Below, piece after piece: positions 24,930 through 35,400 of a stretch of 64,000 nt of DNA. The DNA comes from Streptomyces pyxinae. GTDB taxonomy: Bacteria > Actinomycetota > Actinomycetes > Streptomycetales > Streptomycetaceae. Position numbers and translations under genes: made by a program. The DNA lies in contig NZ_JANUGQ010000007.1 in assembly GCF_024756275.1 (NCBI RefSeq), positions 62,001 to 126,000 of the forward strand, written 5' to 3'. Below the pieces are notes generated by a model. The model saw only the letters and a program-made list of their open reading frames with translations, was not told the origin of the DNA and searched no databases. Positions within the stretch are counted from its first letter, which is position 1, and the number at the start of each line of letters is the position of its first letter.

Positions 24930-26105
24930 TCAGTCGTCCGACGCGGAATCCCGCGTTCCGGGCGGCTGATTGTCGTCCCCGCCGCTCCCACCGCCGGTCT
25001 CCTCGGTGCCGGCGTTGCCCGAAGTGTCCGGCGCACCCGAGGAGTCCGCAGTGCCCGTGGTGTCCGGGGCGTCGGAGGACTTGTCGGAGCGGGAATCGGA
25101 GCCGGAGCGGGAATCGGAGCCGGAGCCGGAGCCGGTCCCGCCGGGCTCCTCGTCCGTCCCCGGACGGGGCGGTTTCGGGCGGGAGAGCCCGCCGGAGGTG
25201 TCCCGGAGGTACGAGCCCTCGCCGCTCTCCGTCGCGTGTCCCGGGGCCGTCCCGCCGCCCGGGCCACCGTCCCGCCGGCGCAGATACCGCTCGAACTCCC
25301 GGGCGATGGCCTCGCCGGAGGCCTCCGGCAGCTCGGCGGTGTCCCTGGCCTCCTCCAGCGTCTGCACGTACTCCGCCACCTCGCTGTCCTCGGAGGCGAG
25401 TTGGTCCACCCCGACCTGCCAGGCGCGGGCGTCCTCGGTGAGTTCACCGAGCGGGATGCGGAGGTCGATGAGGTCCTCCAGCCGGTTGAGCAGGGCCAGG
25501 GTGGCCTTCGGGTTGGGCGGCTGGGAGACGTAGTGCGGCACCGCCGCCCAGAGGCTCACCGCCGGAACGCCCGCGTGGGTGCAGGCCTCCTGGAGGACGC
25601 CGACGATGCCGGTCGGGCCCTCGTACCGGGTCTCCTCCAGGTCCATGGTGCGGGCCAGGTCCGGGTCGGAGGTGACCCCGCTGACCGGAACCGGCCGGGT
25701 GTGCGGGGTGTCACCGAGCAGGGCGCCCAGGATCACCACCATCTCCACGCCCAGTTCATGGGCGAAGCCCAGGATCTCGTTGCAGAACGAGCGCCAGCGC
25801 ATGGACGGTTCGATGCCCCGCACCAGCACCAGGTCGCGCGGCTTCTCCCCGCCCACCCGGACCACCGAGAGCCGGGTCGTCGGCCAAGTGATCTTCCGCG
25901 TCCCGCCCTCCATGAACACCGTGGGGCGGTTGACCTGGAAGTCGTAGTAGTCCTCGGCGTCGAGCGCCGCGAACACCTCGCCCTTCCACTCGCGCTCCAG
26001 GTGTGCGACCGCGGTGGAGGCGGCGTCGCCGGCGTCGTTCCAGCCCTCGAACGCGGCCACCATGACCGGGTCGATCAGCTCGGGAACCCCCTCCAGCTCG
26101 ATCAC
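24930..26105 (-). CDS. PAC2-family protein with disordered tail
   Basis: A 391-residue protein. Residues 1-290 form the PAC2 domain (proteasome-assembly-chaperone-like; AAFEGWNDAGDAASTAV near the start, then LVRGIEPSMRWRSF, VILGALLGDTPHTRPVPV and GPTGIVGVL). Bacterial members are common in actinobacteria and their role is unsettled. The last 75 residues are Ser/Gly/Asp-rich with SGSDSRSGSDSR-type repeats. The GTG start at MIELEGVPELID follows GGAGACCCGG. Its presence in a genome with a proteasome is suggestive, but no bacterial assembly role is established. Confidence 0.9.
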   Translation of the reverse strand: MIELEGVPELIDPVMVAAFEGWNDAGDAASTAVAHLEREWKGEVFAALDAEDYYDFQVNRPTVFMEGGTRKITWPTTRLSVVRVGGEKPRDLVLVRGIEPSMRWRSFCNEILGFAHELGVEMVVILGALLGDTPHTRPVPVSGVTSDPDLARTMDLEETRYEGPTGIVGVLQEACTHAGVPAVSLWAAVPHYVSQPPNPKATLALLNRLEDLIDLRIPLGELTEDARAWQVGVDQLASEDSEVAEYVQTLEEARDTAELPEASGEAIAREFERYLRRRDGGPGGGTAPGHATESGEGSYLRDTSGGLSRPKPPRPGTDEEPGGTGSGSGSDSRSGSDSRSDKSSDAPDTTGTADSSGAPDTSGNAGTEETGGGSGGDDNQPPGTRDSASDD

Positions 26106-26395
26106 CCGGGTCTCCTTCCGACGTTGCGTGCGTACGGACCAACCTTACGGCTTCCACGGGACCCTCCCGCCGCGCCGGCTCACGACCGGTTCAGCCACTC
26201 CGGCGCGTCGTCCCGACGGGGAGCCAGTACCCATCCCGGCTGCGGAAACACCGCCGTTCACGCCATGTGCGCACACCCCGCCCGCCCGGTGCACGGCCGT
26301 CGCGGGGCACCCGTTCCCGGGCCACCCCGGGCCACCCCGGGTGCCGTCCGCCGGGAGTCCCCGGGGACGCTCCGGAACGGGTTCCGGCGGGCCGC

Positions 26396-26444
26396 CCCGG
26401 CCGTTCCGGGGTACCCCGGCCGTTCCCGGCGACCCCGGCCGTTC
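26396..26444. repeat. Three copies of CCCCGGCCGTTC
   Basis: Copies begin at 26396, 26414 and 26433, spaced 18-19 bases, in the 447-base gap between the PAC2 and glpD genes. The gap otherwise holds the glpD terminator and GC-rich sequence with no gene. Confidence 0.65.
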
Positions 26445-26458
26445 GCGGGGTACGCCGA

Positions 26459-26490
26459 GGGCGGCGCTCCCGCACCGGGGAGCGCCGCCC
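26459..26490 (-). terminator. Terminator of the glycerol operon
   Basis: A perfect 12-base-pair stem (GGGCGGCGCTCC and complement) with an 8-base loop lies about 60 bases past the glpD stop. A smaller hairpin (CCGCCG/CGGCGG) lies between them. No U-run is present, as usual for Streptomyces. Confidence 0.7.
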
Positions 26491-26552
26491 TGGAGGCTGT
26501 ACGGCCGGAGGTGACCGGACCGCCGCCGGAGCGGCGGCCCGGCGGGGTGCCG

Positions 26553-28163
26553 TCAGTCCCGCTTGCCGAGCAGGTCCTCGACCCTGGCGCGGATGTCGTC
26601 CGTGGCGAGGCCCCGGATGGTCAGCGTCGTCCGGCGGCGCAGCACGTCGTCCGGGGTCTCGGCCCACTCGTGGTCGCGGGCGTAGGCCACCTGGGCCCAG
26701 ATCTCCGGGGCGTCCGGGTGGATCCGCTCGGCCAGCTCCGGGTTCTCGTACGCCATCCGCGCGATGTCGAAGGCGAGCGAGCCGTAGTGGGTGGACAGAT
26801 GGCGGGCGGTGTCGGCGGCCATCCGGGGGCCGGGGGTGCCGCCGTCCACCAGCAGCCGGTGGGCGACCGCCCGGGGGTTGGCGATACCGGGCAGCGGCAG
26901 CTTCTTCGGCAGCTCCCCGATGGGCTCCATGTCCTCGCCCAGCGGCCGGCCCGGCAGCGCGGCCAGCTTGTTCATCACCGTACGGCCGATGTGGCGGAAG
27001 GTCGTCCACTTGCCGCCGGCCACCGACAGCATCCCGCCCCGGCCTTCGGTGACCACCGTCTCGCGCTTGGCCTTGGAGGTGTCCCCGGGGCCGCCGGGCA
27101 GCACCCGCAGACCGGCGAACGAGTAGGTGATCAGGTCGCGGGAGAGCTGCTGGTCGCGGATGGAGAAGGCGGCCTCGTCCAGGATCTGGGCGACGTCCTT
27201 CTCGTTGACCGCGACCTCGCCCGGGTCGCCCTCGTACTCCTCGTCGGTGGTGCCGAGCAGCAGCATGTCCTCCCAGGGGAGGGCGAAGGTGATCCGGTAC
27301 TTGTCGATCGGGGTCGCCAGCGCGGCCTTCCACGGCGAGGTCCGCTTGAGCACCAGGTGGGCGCCCTTGGAGAGCCGGATCGAGGGCGCCGCGTCCGGGT
27401 CCTCCAGCTTCCGCAGGTGGTCCACCCAGGGGCCGGTGGCGTTGAGCACCAGCCGGGCGTCCACGCCGAACTCGCTGCCGTCCAGCCGGTCGCGCAGCTC
27501 GGCGCCGGTGACCCGGCCCCGGGTGAAGCGCAGCCCGGTGACCTCGGCGTGGTTGAGCACGGTGGCGCCCGCGTCCACGGCCGCGCGGACCGTCATCAGC
27601 GCCATCCGGGCGTCGTTCATCTGGTCGTCGCCGTAGACGGCCACGGCCTTGAGGTTGTCGGTGCGCAGCTCCGGCACGTCCTGCGCGGCCCGGGAGGGGC
27701 TGAGCAGATGGCCGACGCCGTCGCCGAAGGCGGAGAGCGCCGAGTAGGCGAAGACACCCGCGCCGAGCTTGGCGGCGCCGTGCGGGCCGCCCTTGTAGAC
27801 CGGCAGGTAGAAGGTGAGCGGGTTGGCCAGGTGCGGGGCGACCTGGCGGGAGACGGCCCGCCGCTCGAAGTGGTTCTCCGCCACCAGCTTGACCGCGCCG
27901 GTCTGGAGGTAGCGCAGACCGCCGTGGAGCAGCTTGGAGGAGGCGGAGGAGGTGGCGCCGGCGAAGTCACCGGCGTCCACCAGGGCCACCCGCAGCCCGG
28001 ACTGCGCGGCGTGCCAGGCGGTGGAGATGCCCAGGATGCCGCCGCCGATCACCAGGAGGTCGTACGTCGCCTTGGCAAGATTCTCCCGGGTCTCGGCCCG
28101 GCTCGGCAGGGAACCGGCAGCCGGGTGCGTCCCGAGGGCGGGAACGCTCTGCAGGGTGGTCAT
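26553..28163 (-). CDS. glpD: Glycerol-3-phosphate dehydrogenase
   Basis: A 536-residue FAD enzyme oxidising glycerol-3-phosphate to dihydroxyacetone phosphate at the membrane. The FAD site is YDLLVIGGGILGIS (34-47), with the substrate-side SSKLLHGGLRYLQ, and the C-terminal DAO_C domain starts near LPLPGIANPR. It is the last gene of gylR-glpF-glpK-glpD, 15 bases after glpK, so it is cotranscribed and induced by glycerol. The ATG follows GAGGAGTTGGAAAC. Confidence 0.96.
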   Translation of the reverse strand: MTTLQSVPALGTHPAAGSLPSRAETRENLAKATYDLLVIGGGILGISTAWHAAQSGLRVALVDAGDFAGATSSASSKLLHGGLRYLQTGAVKLVAENHFERRAVSRQVAPHLANPLTFYLPVYKGGPHGAAKLGAGVFAYSALSAFGDGVGHLLSPSRAAQDVPELRTDNLKAVAVYGDDQMNDARMALMTVRAAVDAGATVLNHAEVTGLRFTRGRVTGAELRDRLDGSEFGVDARLVLNATGPWVDHLRKLEDPDAAPSIRLSKGAHLVLKRTSPWKAALATPIDKYRITFALPWEDMLLLGTTDEEYEGDPGEVAVNEKDVAQILDEAAFSIRDQQLSRDLITYSFAGLRVLPGGPGDTSKAKRETVVTEGRGGMLSVAGGKWTTFRHIGRTVMNKLAALPGRPLGEDMEPIGELPKKLPLPGIANPRAVAHRLLVDGGTPGPRMAADTARHLSTHYGSLAFDIARMAYENPELAERIHPDAPEIWAQVAYARDHEWAETPDDVLRRRTTLTIRGLATDDIRARVEDLLGKRD

Positions 28164-28178
28164 GTTTCCAACTCCTCG

Positions 28179-29741
28179 TCAGTTTTCCTCGTCGATCCAG
28201 CCCATGGAGCGCTGCACGGCCTTGAGCCAGCTCTTGTACTCGCGGTCGCGCCGGTCCGCGTCCATGCGCGGGGTCCACTCGGCTGCCCTGCGCCAGTTGG
28301 CGCGCAGGGCGTCGGTGTCGGGCCAGAAGCCGACGGCCAGGCCGGCGGCGTAGGCGGCGCCGAGGCAGGTCGTCTCGGCCACCATGGGCCGCACCACGGG
28401 CGCGTCCACGAAGTCCGAGAGGGTCTGCATCAGCAGGTTGTTGGAGGTCATGCCGCCGTCGACCTTCAGCGCGGTCAGCTCGACGCCCGAGTCCTTGGTC
28501 ATGGCGTCGGTGATCTCGCGGGTCTGCCAGGCGGTGGCCTCCAGGACGGCGCGCGCGATGTGCGCCTTGGTGACGTACCGGGTGAGGCCGGCGATCACCC
28601 CGCGGGCGTCGGAGCGCCAGTACGGGGCGAACAGGCCCGAGAAGGCCGGTACGAAGTAGGCGCCGCCGTTGTCCTCGACCGAGGACGCCAGGGTCTCGAT
28701 CTCGGCGGCGGACTTGATCAGGCCCATCTGGTCGCGCATCCACTGCACCAGCGAACCGGTGACCGCGATGGAGCCCTCCAGGGCGAAGACCGGCTTGGCG
28801 TCACCGATCTGGTAGCCGACGGTGGTGACCAGGCCGCTGTACGAGTTGATGATCTTGTCGCCGGTGTTCAGCAGCATGAAGGTGCCGGTGCCGTAGGTCG
28901 ACTTGGCCTCGCCCTCGGAGAAACAGGTCTGGCCGAACAGGGCCGCCTGCTGGTCACCGAGCGCGGAGGCGACCGGGACGCCGTCCAGCACGCCGCCCTT
29001 GACGTGTCCGTACACCTCGGCGGAGGAACGGATCTCCGGCAGCACGCTCATCGGCACACCGATGGAGCTGGCGATCTTCTCGTCCCACGCCATGGAGTGG
29101 AGGTTCATCAGCATGGTGCGGGAGGCGTTGGTCACGTCGGTGACGTGGTGGCCGCCCTGCGTGCCGCCGGTGAGGTTCCAGATGACCCAGGAGTCCATGG
29201 TGCCGAAGAGGATCTCGCCGCGCTCGGCGCGCTCGCGCAGGCCGTCGACGTTGTCCAGCATCCAGCGGATCTTCGGACCGGCGAAGTAGGAGGCCAGCGG
29301 GAGGCCGGTCTCCCGGCGGAAGCGGTCCTGGCCGACGTTGCGGCCCAGCTCCTTGCAGAGCGCGTCGGTGCGGGTGTCCTGCCAGACGATGGCGTTGTGG
29401 ACGGGCTCACCAGTGGTCTTGTCCCAGAGCAGGGTGGTCTCGCGCTGGTTGGTGATGCCGATGGCCTTGACGTCGGCGGAGGTGATGCCCGCCTTGTCGA
29501 TGGCCCCGGCCACCACCTCCTGGACGTTGGCCCAGATCTCGGCGGCGTCGTGCTCGACCCAGCCAGGCTTGGGGAAGATCTGCTCGTGCTCCTTCTGGTC
29601 GACGGAGACGATGCGTCCGTCGCGGTCGAAGACGATGCAGCGGCTGGAGGTGGTGCCCTGGTCGATCGCGGCGATGAAGGGACCGGTGCCGTGCGAGGCG
29701 GTCGGCGAGTGGGTCTCGGTCTCGTTGGTGTTCTCGGTCAT
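28179..29741 (-). CDS. glpK: Glycerol kinase
   Basis: A 520-residue FGGY kinase phosphorylating glycerol to sn-glycerol-3-phosphate. [18 protein letters not shown] (22-39) is the phosphate-binding loop; [33 protein letters not shown] and the ATP site [14 protein letters not shown] are all present. The N-terminal 20 residues are a Thr/Glu-rich extension. The longer frame upstream crosses glpF and is not used; the ATG has GGGAGCCACTTCC before it. 107 bases separate it from glpF. Confidence 0.97.
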   Translation of the reverse strand: MTENTNETETHSPTASHGTGPFIAAIDQGTTSSRCIVFDRDGRIVSVDQKEHEQIFPKPGWVEHDAAEIWANVQEVVAGAIDKAGITSADVKAIGITNQRETTLLWDKTTGEPVHNAIVWQDTRTDALCKELGRNVGQDRFRRETGLPLASYFAGPKIRWMLDNVDGLRERAERGEILFGTMDSWVIWNLTGGTQGGHHVTDVTNASRTMLMNLHSMAWDEKIASSIGVPMSVLPEIRSSAEVYGHVKGGVLDGVPVASALGDQQAALFGQTCFSEGEAKSTYGTGTFMLLNTGDKIINSYSGLVTTVGYQIGDAKPVFALEGSIAVTGSLVQWMRDQMGLIKSAAEIETLASSVEDNGGAYFVPAFSGLFAPYWRSDARGVIAGLTRYVTKAHIARAVLEATAWQTREITDAMTKDSGVELTALKVDGGMTSNNLLMQTLSDFVDAPVVRPMVAETTCLGAAYAAGLAVGFWPDTDALRANWRRAAEWTPRMDADRRDREYKSWLKAVQRSMGWIDEEN

Positions 29742-29848
29742 GGAAGTGGCTCCCGGAAGTCTGTGGTGAAGGACGGCGGCGCGGTCGCGGCGGCCCGGAC
29801 TCTTCGGTTGTGCGGTGGTCCGGTGCGTCCGGCTCTCCGGCGTACGGC

Positions 29849-30640
29849 TCAGGCGAACGCGATCTGGTAGATACCCGCGGCGAGGGCTCCACCGATCAGT
29901 GGACCGACCACGGGAATCCAGGCGTAGCCCCAGTCGGAGCCGCCCTTGTTCGGCAGCGGGAGCAGCGCGTGCACGATGCGCGGGCCGAGGTCGCGGGCCG
30001 GGTTGATGGCGTAACCGGTCGGGCCGCCGAGCGAGAGGCCGATGGAGACGACGACCAGGGCGGTGATCAGCGCGCCGAGCGTGCCGAGCCCCTTGCCGTC
30101 GGCGTTGAGGCCCTGGGTCAGGACGGCCAGGACGAGGACGACGGTGCCGATGACCTCGGTGGCGAGGTTCTGCCAGACGCTGCGGACCTCGGGTCCGGTG
30201 GAGAAGATGCCGAGCACCGGACCCGCCGGGCTGGTCCCCGCCTCGTGCGGGCCCTCGACCGGCTTGTCGGCCGGGTCGCCCACGATCTCGGGGTCGGTGA
30301 GGTGGGCCTGGAACTGGCCGTAGTACGCCACCCAGACCAGGGCCGCTCCGATCATCGCGCCGAGCAGCTGGCCCGCGAAGTAGACGGGGACGTTGCCCCA
30401 GTCGTTGTCCTTCAGGGCGATGCCGACGGTGACGGCCGGGTTGAGGTGCGCTCCGGAGAGCGGGGCCGAGGTGTACACGGCCGTGAGCACCGCGAAGCCC
30501 CACCCGAAGGTGATGGCCAGCCAGCCGGCGTTACGGGCCTTGGAAGCCTTCAGCGTGACGGCGGCGCAGACGCCACCGCCGAGCAGGATGAGTACGGCGG
30601 TCCCTAGGGTCTCGCCGATGAAGATGTCGGAGCTGGACAC
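29849..30640 (-). CDS. glpF: Glycerol facilitator (aquaglyceroporin)
   Basis: A 263-residue six-helix channel of the MIP family. The two selectivity loops are [10 protein letters not shown] (NPA at 67-69) and [15 protein letters not shown]-type flanks fit glycerol permeation. It admits glycerol for GlpK. The GTG start with AAGGAG six bases upstream is chosen over longer frames. It is the first structural gene; upstream lie a TAGAGT -10-like hexamer and a copy of the putative GylR operator. Confidence 0.96.
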   Translation of the reverse strand: MSSSDIFIGETLGTAVLILLGGGVCAAVTLKASKARNAGWLAITFGWGFAVLTAVYTSAPLSGAHLNPAVTVGIALKDNDWGNVPVYFAGQLLGAMIGAALVWVAYYGQFQAHLTDPEIVGDPADKPVEGPHEAGTSPAGPVLGIFSTGPEVRSVWQNLATEVIGTVVLVLAVLTQGLNADGKGLGTLGALITALVVVSIGLSLGGPTGYAINPARDLGPRIVHALLPLPNKGGSDWGYAWIPVVGPLIGGALAAGIYQIAFA

Positions 30641-30771
30641 CCGCGACTCCTTTGTCCTTCGTCCAGGGGAAGGCGGACACCGGGTCCCTCCGGTGGTCCG
30701 CGCCCTCAAGGGGTGAGGGCGTTTTCCGGCCTCCTGGCGTTGTCACACTCTAACGCGTATTTCCGGTAGGT

Positions 30772-30786
30772 GTTCGACAATGCCGA
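30772..30786 (-). promoter_or_regulatory. Putative GylR operator of the glpF promoter
   Basis: GTTCGACAATGCCGA, read on the minus strand as GGCATTGTCGAAC, sits about 130 bases before glpF and just upstream of TAGAGT. The same 13-base element, with one change, lies in the gylR promoter. The only shared word in both promoters of this regulon, it is the best GylR-binding candidate. Confidence 0.6.
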
Positions 30787-31424
30787 CCGATGCACGGCAG
30801 TTTTGCCCCCTGTTCATTGCGCCGTCAAGGGTTGCGGAACTCAAAGCCGGATCGTTACCGATGATGCGCCTCCCGGCCCGGAAACGCCCGGCACCGGCGC
30901 CCGGAAGCGCCTCCGGAGGCCCTTGTCGCCGCAGCTCGTCCCGCGCCTTCCGCGCGCCCCGGCGCGCGCCCCGCGTGCTTCGGGAGTCACGCGCGCCGGG
31001 TACGGATCCGGCCATGGACGGCCGGTGCGGTGTCGGGGGGGCGCCGGTACCGGCGGTACTGGCCCCGGCCCGGGGCGGCGCTCCGGCGGCCCGGCCCCGG
31101 GAGGCTGCGGGGGCCGGCGGCTCCGGTCCTGAGTCGGGGGAGGCCCCGGGGCGGGACCGATGGGAGACCGCGGCCCGGCCGCCCCGGCCGTGGCGCGGGG
31201 GAGGCTCCAGGCCCGGCCGCCCCGCCCCCGCCCCCGCCGGGCTCAGGAAGGCCCTCGGTCCGTCCGCTCCCGGGTCGGTCGCCCCCGGCCCGGCCGCCCC
31301 GGCCCCGGCGCGGGCGCAGGGCCCCGGGCCCGTCCGCTCCCGGCCCGGCGGCCCCGGGCGGCCCGTTCGCCCCCCGGCCGGCGGTCCCCGGGCCGGGCCC
31401 GGCCGCCGCCGGGTCCGAGCGGGG
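30787..31424. other. Extremely GC-rich gap between gylR and glpF
   Basis: About 640 bases with long G or C runs and repeated GGCCCGG words, overwhelmingly G+C by eye. No reading frame here has coding-like composition. It probably holds the gylR 3' end signals; nearby palindromes are too numerous to single out one terminator. Confidence 0.6.
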
Positions 31425-32189
31425 TCAGAAGCGGCCGGCGCCCAGGTCCCGGGAGACGGCGCGGGCGCAGTCGCGTACCGCGGCGACCAGTTCCGAGCGC
31501 AGGTCGCCGCCGTCGCAGACCCGCTCCACCGCACCGGTGATGGCCACCGCGCCGACCGGCATCCGGCGCCGGTCGTGGATCGGGGCGGCCACCGAGGCCA
31601 CACCCTCCCAGGTCTCCTCCACGTCCGCCGCCCAGCCGCGCGCCCGGGTCAGGTCGAGCACCGCCTCGAAGTCGGCCGCGTCCGTGATGGTCCGGTCGGT
31701 GAGCGCCTGGCGCTCGGTCTCCATCGCCTCGCTGTGCGCCACCGGGTCGTACGCCGACAGCACCTTGCCGAGCGCGGTGGAGTGGAGCGGCTGCATGGCG
31801 CCCACCTCCAGCACCTGGCGGCTGTCGTCCGGGCGGAAGACGTGGTGGACCACGAGCACGCCCTGCTGGTGCAGCACCCCCAGATGGACGCTCTCCCCGC
31901 TGGACCGGGCCAGGTCGTCCGTCCAGACCAGGGCCCGGGCGCGCAGCTCGTGGACGTCCAGGTAGCTGTTCCCGAGCCGCAGCAGCTCGGCGCCGAGCTG
32001 ATAGCGCCCGGAGGCGCCGTCCTGCTCCACGAACCCCTCCGCCTGGAGGGTGCGGAGAATGCCGTGCGCGGTGCCCTTGGCCAGCCCCAGGGAGGAGGCG
32101 ATGTCGGAGAGTCCGAGCCGGCGCTCCCCACCGGCGAGCAGTCGCAGCATCGCCGCCGCTCGTTCAAGCGACTGGATGTTCTTCGCCAT
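31425..32189 (-). CDS. gylR: Glycerol operon regulator GylR (IclR family)
   Basis: A 254-residue IclR-type regulator, the length of S. coelicolor GylR. Residues 6-60 form the winged helix (SLERAAAMLRLLAGGERRLG, LSDIASSLGLAKGTAHGILR), and the rest is the effector-binding IclR domain (HSTALGKVLSAYDP; AAPIHDRRRMPVGAVAITG). GylR represses glpFKD and itself, relieved by glycerol or glycerol-3-phosphate. The ATG at MAKNIQSLERAA is preceded by GGGAGAAGGGCCGGGCG. Its own promoter contains the putative operator. Confidence 0.95.
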   Translation of the reverse strand: MAKNIQSLERAAAMLRLLAGGERRLGLSDIASSLGLAKGTAHGILRTLQAEGFVEQDGASGRYQLGAELLRLGNSYLDVHELRARALVWTDDLARSSGESVHLGVLHQQGVLVVHHVFRPDDSRQVLEVGAMQPLHSTALGKVLSAYDPVAHSEAMETERQALTDRTITDAADFEAVLDLTRARGWAADVEETWEGVASVAAPIHDRRRMPVGAVAITGAVERVCDGGDLRSELVAAVRDCARAVSRDLGAGRF

Positions 32190-32209
32190 CGCCCGGCCCT
32201 TCTCCCATA

Positions 32210-32244
32210 GTTCGACAATGCTGAACACTATCGGTCGTTGTCGA
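32210..32244 (-). promoter_or_regulatory. Putative GylR operator in the gylR promoter
   Basis: GTTCGACAATGCTGA repeats the glpF-promoter element. An inverted half-site (TCGACAA at 32212-32218 and TTGTCGA at 32238-32244) flanks GATAGT on the minus strand, which may be the -10 box. This fits autoregulation by GylR. Confidence 0.6.
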
Positions 32245-32424
32245 CCTTGAGCCAGCCGCAGGACGGACCCGCGACCAGCGGAGTGGACCCCTCCGCCCAC
32301 GACAGGATGCCGTCCGCCCGCTGGAACACGATGTCGGCTTGAGGAGCACATGGTTACTCTGGCCCGGTGCGCCCTCTCCCGAGGCCGCAAAGCCGACAGC
32401 CGTCGCATCCCTGGGAGCCCGTCC

Positions 32425-35400
32425 ATGGCCTCGTCGCCGATCCCCTCGTCCGACAGCACCTTCTCCGCCGGTGCCGCCGCCCGCGCCGCCGCCCTCCGGG
32501 AGGCACTCGCCACCCGTGTCGTGGTGGCCGACGGGGCGATGGGCACGATGCTCCAGGCACAGGACCCCTCGATGGAGGACTTCCAGCAGCTGGAGGGGTG
32601 CAACGAGATCCTCAACGTCACCCGGCCCGACATCGTGCGCTCGGTGCACGAGGAGTATTTCGCGGTCGGCGTCGACTGTGTGGAGACCAACACCTTCGGC
32701 GCCAACTTCGCGGCCCTCGCCGAGTACGACATCGCCGAGCGGGTCCACGAGCTCTCCGAGGCCGGTGCCCGGATCGCCCGGGAGACCGCCGACTCCTTCA
32801 CCGCCGGGGACGGCCGCCCGCGCTGGGTCCTCGGCTCGATGGGCCCCGGCACCAAGCTGCCCACCCTGGGCCACGCCCCGTACACCACCCTGCGCGACGC
32901 CTACCAGGCCAACGCCGAGGGGCTGGTGGCCGGCGGCGCCGACGCCCTGCTGGTGGAGACCACCCAGGACCTGCTCCAGACCAAGGCCGCGGTGCTGGGC
33001 GCCCGGCGCGGTCTGGAGGCCGTCGGCGCCGACGTACCGCTGATCGTCTCGGTCACCGTGGAGACCACCGGCACCATGCTCCTCGGCTCGGAGATCGGCG
33101 CCGCCCTGACGGCCCTGGAGCCGCTGGGCATCGACATGATCGGCCTCAACTGCGCCACCGGCCCCGCCGAGATGAGCGAGCACCTGCGCTACCTCGCCCG
33201 GCACTCCCGGATCCCGCTCTCCTGCATGCCCAACGCCGGCCTGCCGGTGCTGGGCAAGGACGGCGCCCACTACCCGCTGACCGCCCCCGAACTGGCCGAC
33301 GCCCAGGAGGGCTTCGTCCGGGAGTACGGGCTGTCGCTGGTGGGCGGCTGCTGCGGTACGACCCCGGAGCACCTGCGCCAGGTGGTGGAGCGGGTCCGGG
33401 ACCTCACCCCGGCCGAGCGCCGGCCGCGCCCGGAGCCCGGGGCCGCCTCGCTGTACCAGACGGTGCCGTTCCGGCAGGACACCTCGTACCTGGCGATCGG
33501 GGAACGTACCAACGCCAACGGCTCCAAGAAGTTCCGCGAGGCCATGCTGGAGGCCCGCTGGGACGACTGCGTGGAGATGGCCCGCGACCAGATCCGCGAG
33601 GGCGCGCACCTGCTCGACCTCTGCGTCGACTACGTGGGCCGGGACGGCGTCGCGGACATGGCCGAGCTCGCCGGCCGGTTCGCCACCGCCTCCACCCTGC
33701 CCATCGTGCTCGACTCCACCGAGGTCGAGGTGATCCGGGCCGGTCTGGAGAAGCTCGGCGGACGCGCGGTGATCAACTCGGTGAACTACGAGGACGGCGA
33801 CGGCCCGGACTCCCGGTTCGCCCGGGTCACCCGGCTGGCGCGGGAGCACGGCGCCGCGCTGATCGCCCTCACCATCGACGAGGAGGGCCAGGCCCGGACC
33901 CCCGAGCACAAGGTCGCCATCGCGCAGCGGCTCATCGCCGACCTCACCGGCAACTGGGGCATCCATGAGTCCGACATCCTCATCGACACCCTCACCTTCA
34001 CCATCTGCACCGGCCAGGAGGAGTCCCGCAAGGACGGCATCGCCACCATCGAGGCCATCCGGGAGCTCAAGCGCCGCCACCCCGACGTACAGACCACGCT
34101 GGGCCTCTCCAACATCTCCTTCGGCCTCAACCCGGCCGCCCGGATCCTGCTGAACTCGGTCTTCCTGGACGAGTGCGTCAAGGCCGGCCTGGACTCCGCG
34201 ATCGTGCACGCCTCCAAGATCCTGCCGATCGCCCGCTTCGACGAGGAGCAGGTCACCACGGCGCTGGACCTGATCTACGACCGGCGCTCCGAGGGGTACG
34301 ACCCGCTCCAGAAGCTGATGGCGCTCTTCGAGGGCGCCACCGCCAAGTCGCTGAAGGCGGGCAAGGCCGAGGAGCTGGCCGCGCTGCCGCTGGACGAGCG
34401 GCTCCAGCGGCGGATCATCGACGGTGAGCGCAACGGGCTGGAGGCCGACCTCGACGCGGCCCTGGCCGACCGCCCGGCGCTGGACATCGTCAACCAGACC
34501 CTGCTGGAGGGCATGAAGGTCGTCGGTGAGCTGTTCGGCTCCGGTCAGATGCAGCTGCCCTTCGTCCTCCAGTCCGCCGAGGTGATGAAGGCGGCGGTGG
34601 CCCATCTGGAGCCGCACATGGAGAAGTCCGACGCGGAGGGCAAGGGCACCATCGTGCTCGCCACCGTGCGCGGCGACGTCCATGACATCGGCAAGAACCT
34701 GGTCGACATCATCCTGTCCAACAATGGCTACAACGTGGTCAACCTCGGCATCAAGCAGCCGGTCTCCGCGATCGTGGAGGCGGCCGAGGAGCACCGGGCG
34801 GACGTGATCGGGATGTCCGGCCTGCTGGTGAAGTCCACGGTGATCATGAAGGAGAACCTGGAGGAGCTGAACCAGCGCAAGCTGGCCGCCGACTACCCGG
34901 TCATCCTCGGCGGCGCCGCCCTCACCCGCGCCTATGTCGAACAGGACCTGCACGAGATCTACGAGGGCGAGGTCCGCTACGCCCGCGACGCCTTCGAGGG
35001 GCTCCGGCTGATGGACGCCCTGATCGCCGTCAAGCGCGGGGTGCCCGGCGCCGCGCTGCCCGAGCTCAGGCAGCGCCGGGTCCGGCCGGCCGGCACGGTG
35101 GTGGCCGAGGAGCGCCCCGCCGAGGAGGGCGTCCGCTCCGACGTGGCCACCGACAACCGCGTGCCCGAGCCGCCGTTCTGGGGCACCCGGGTGAGCAAGG
35201 GCATCCCGCTCAAGGACTACGCCTCCTGGCTCGACGAGGGCGCGCTCTTCAAGGGCCAGTGGGGACTGAAGCAGAACCGCGCCGGCGACGGCCCCGGCTA
35301 CGAGGAACTGGTCGAGACCGAGGGCCGGCCCCGGCTGCGCGGCTGGCTGGAGCAGCTGCACACCCAGGGGATGCTGGAGGCGGCCGTGGTGCACGGCTAC

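Noticed and set aside
24822..29870. A 1682-codon open frame on the plus strand across mshC's terminator, PAC2, glpD and glpK
   Set aside because: It is antisense to well-identified genes; long stop-free antisense frames are expected at this GC content and it translates to low-complexity Gly/Arg/His-rich sequence.
31030..31965. Plus-strand frame in the gylR-glpF gap
   Set aside because: Entirely Arg/Pro/Gly-rich and partly antisense to gylR; a product of extreme GC content.
32225..32424. Cobalamin or SAH riboswitch upstream of metH
   Set aside because: I looked for a B12-box-like GCC-CACTG element and conserved riboswitch segments and found none in the 200 bases before the start.
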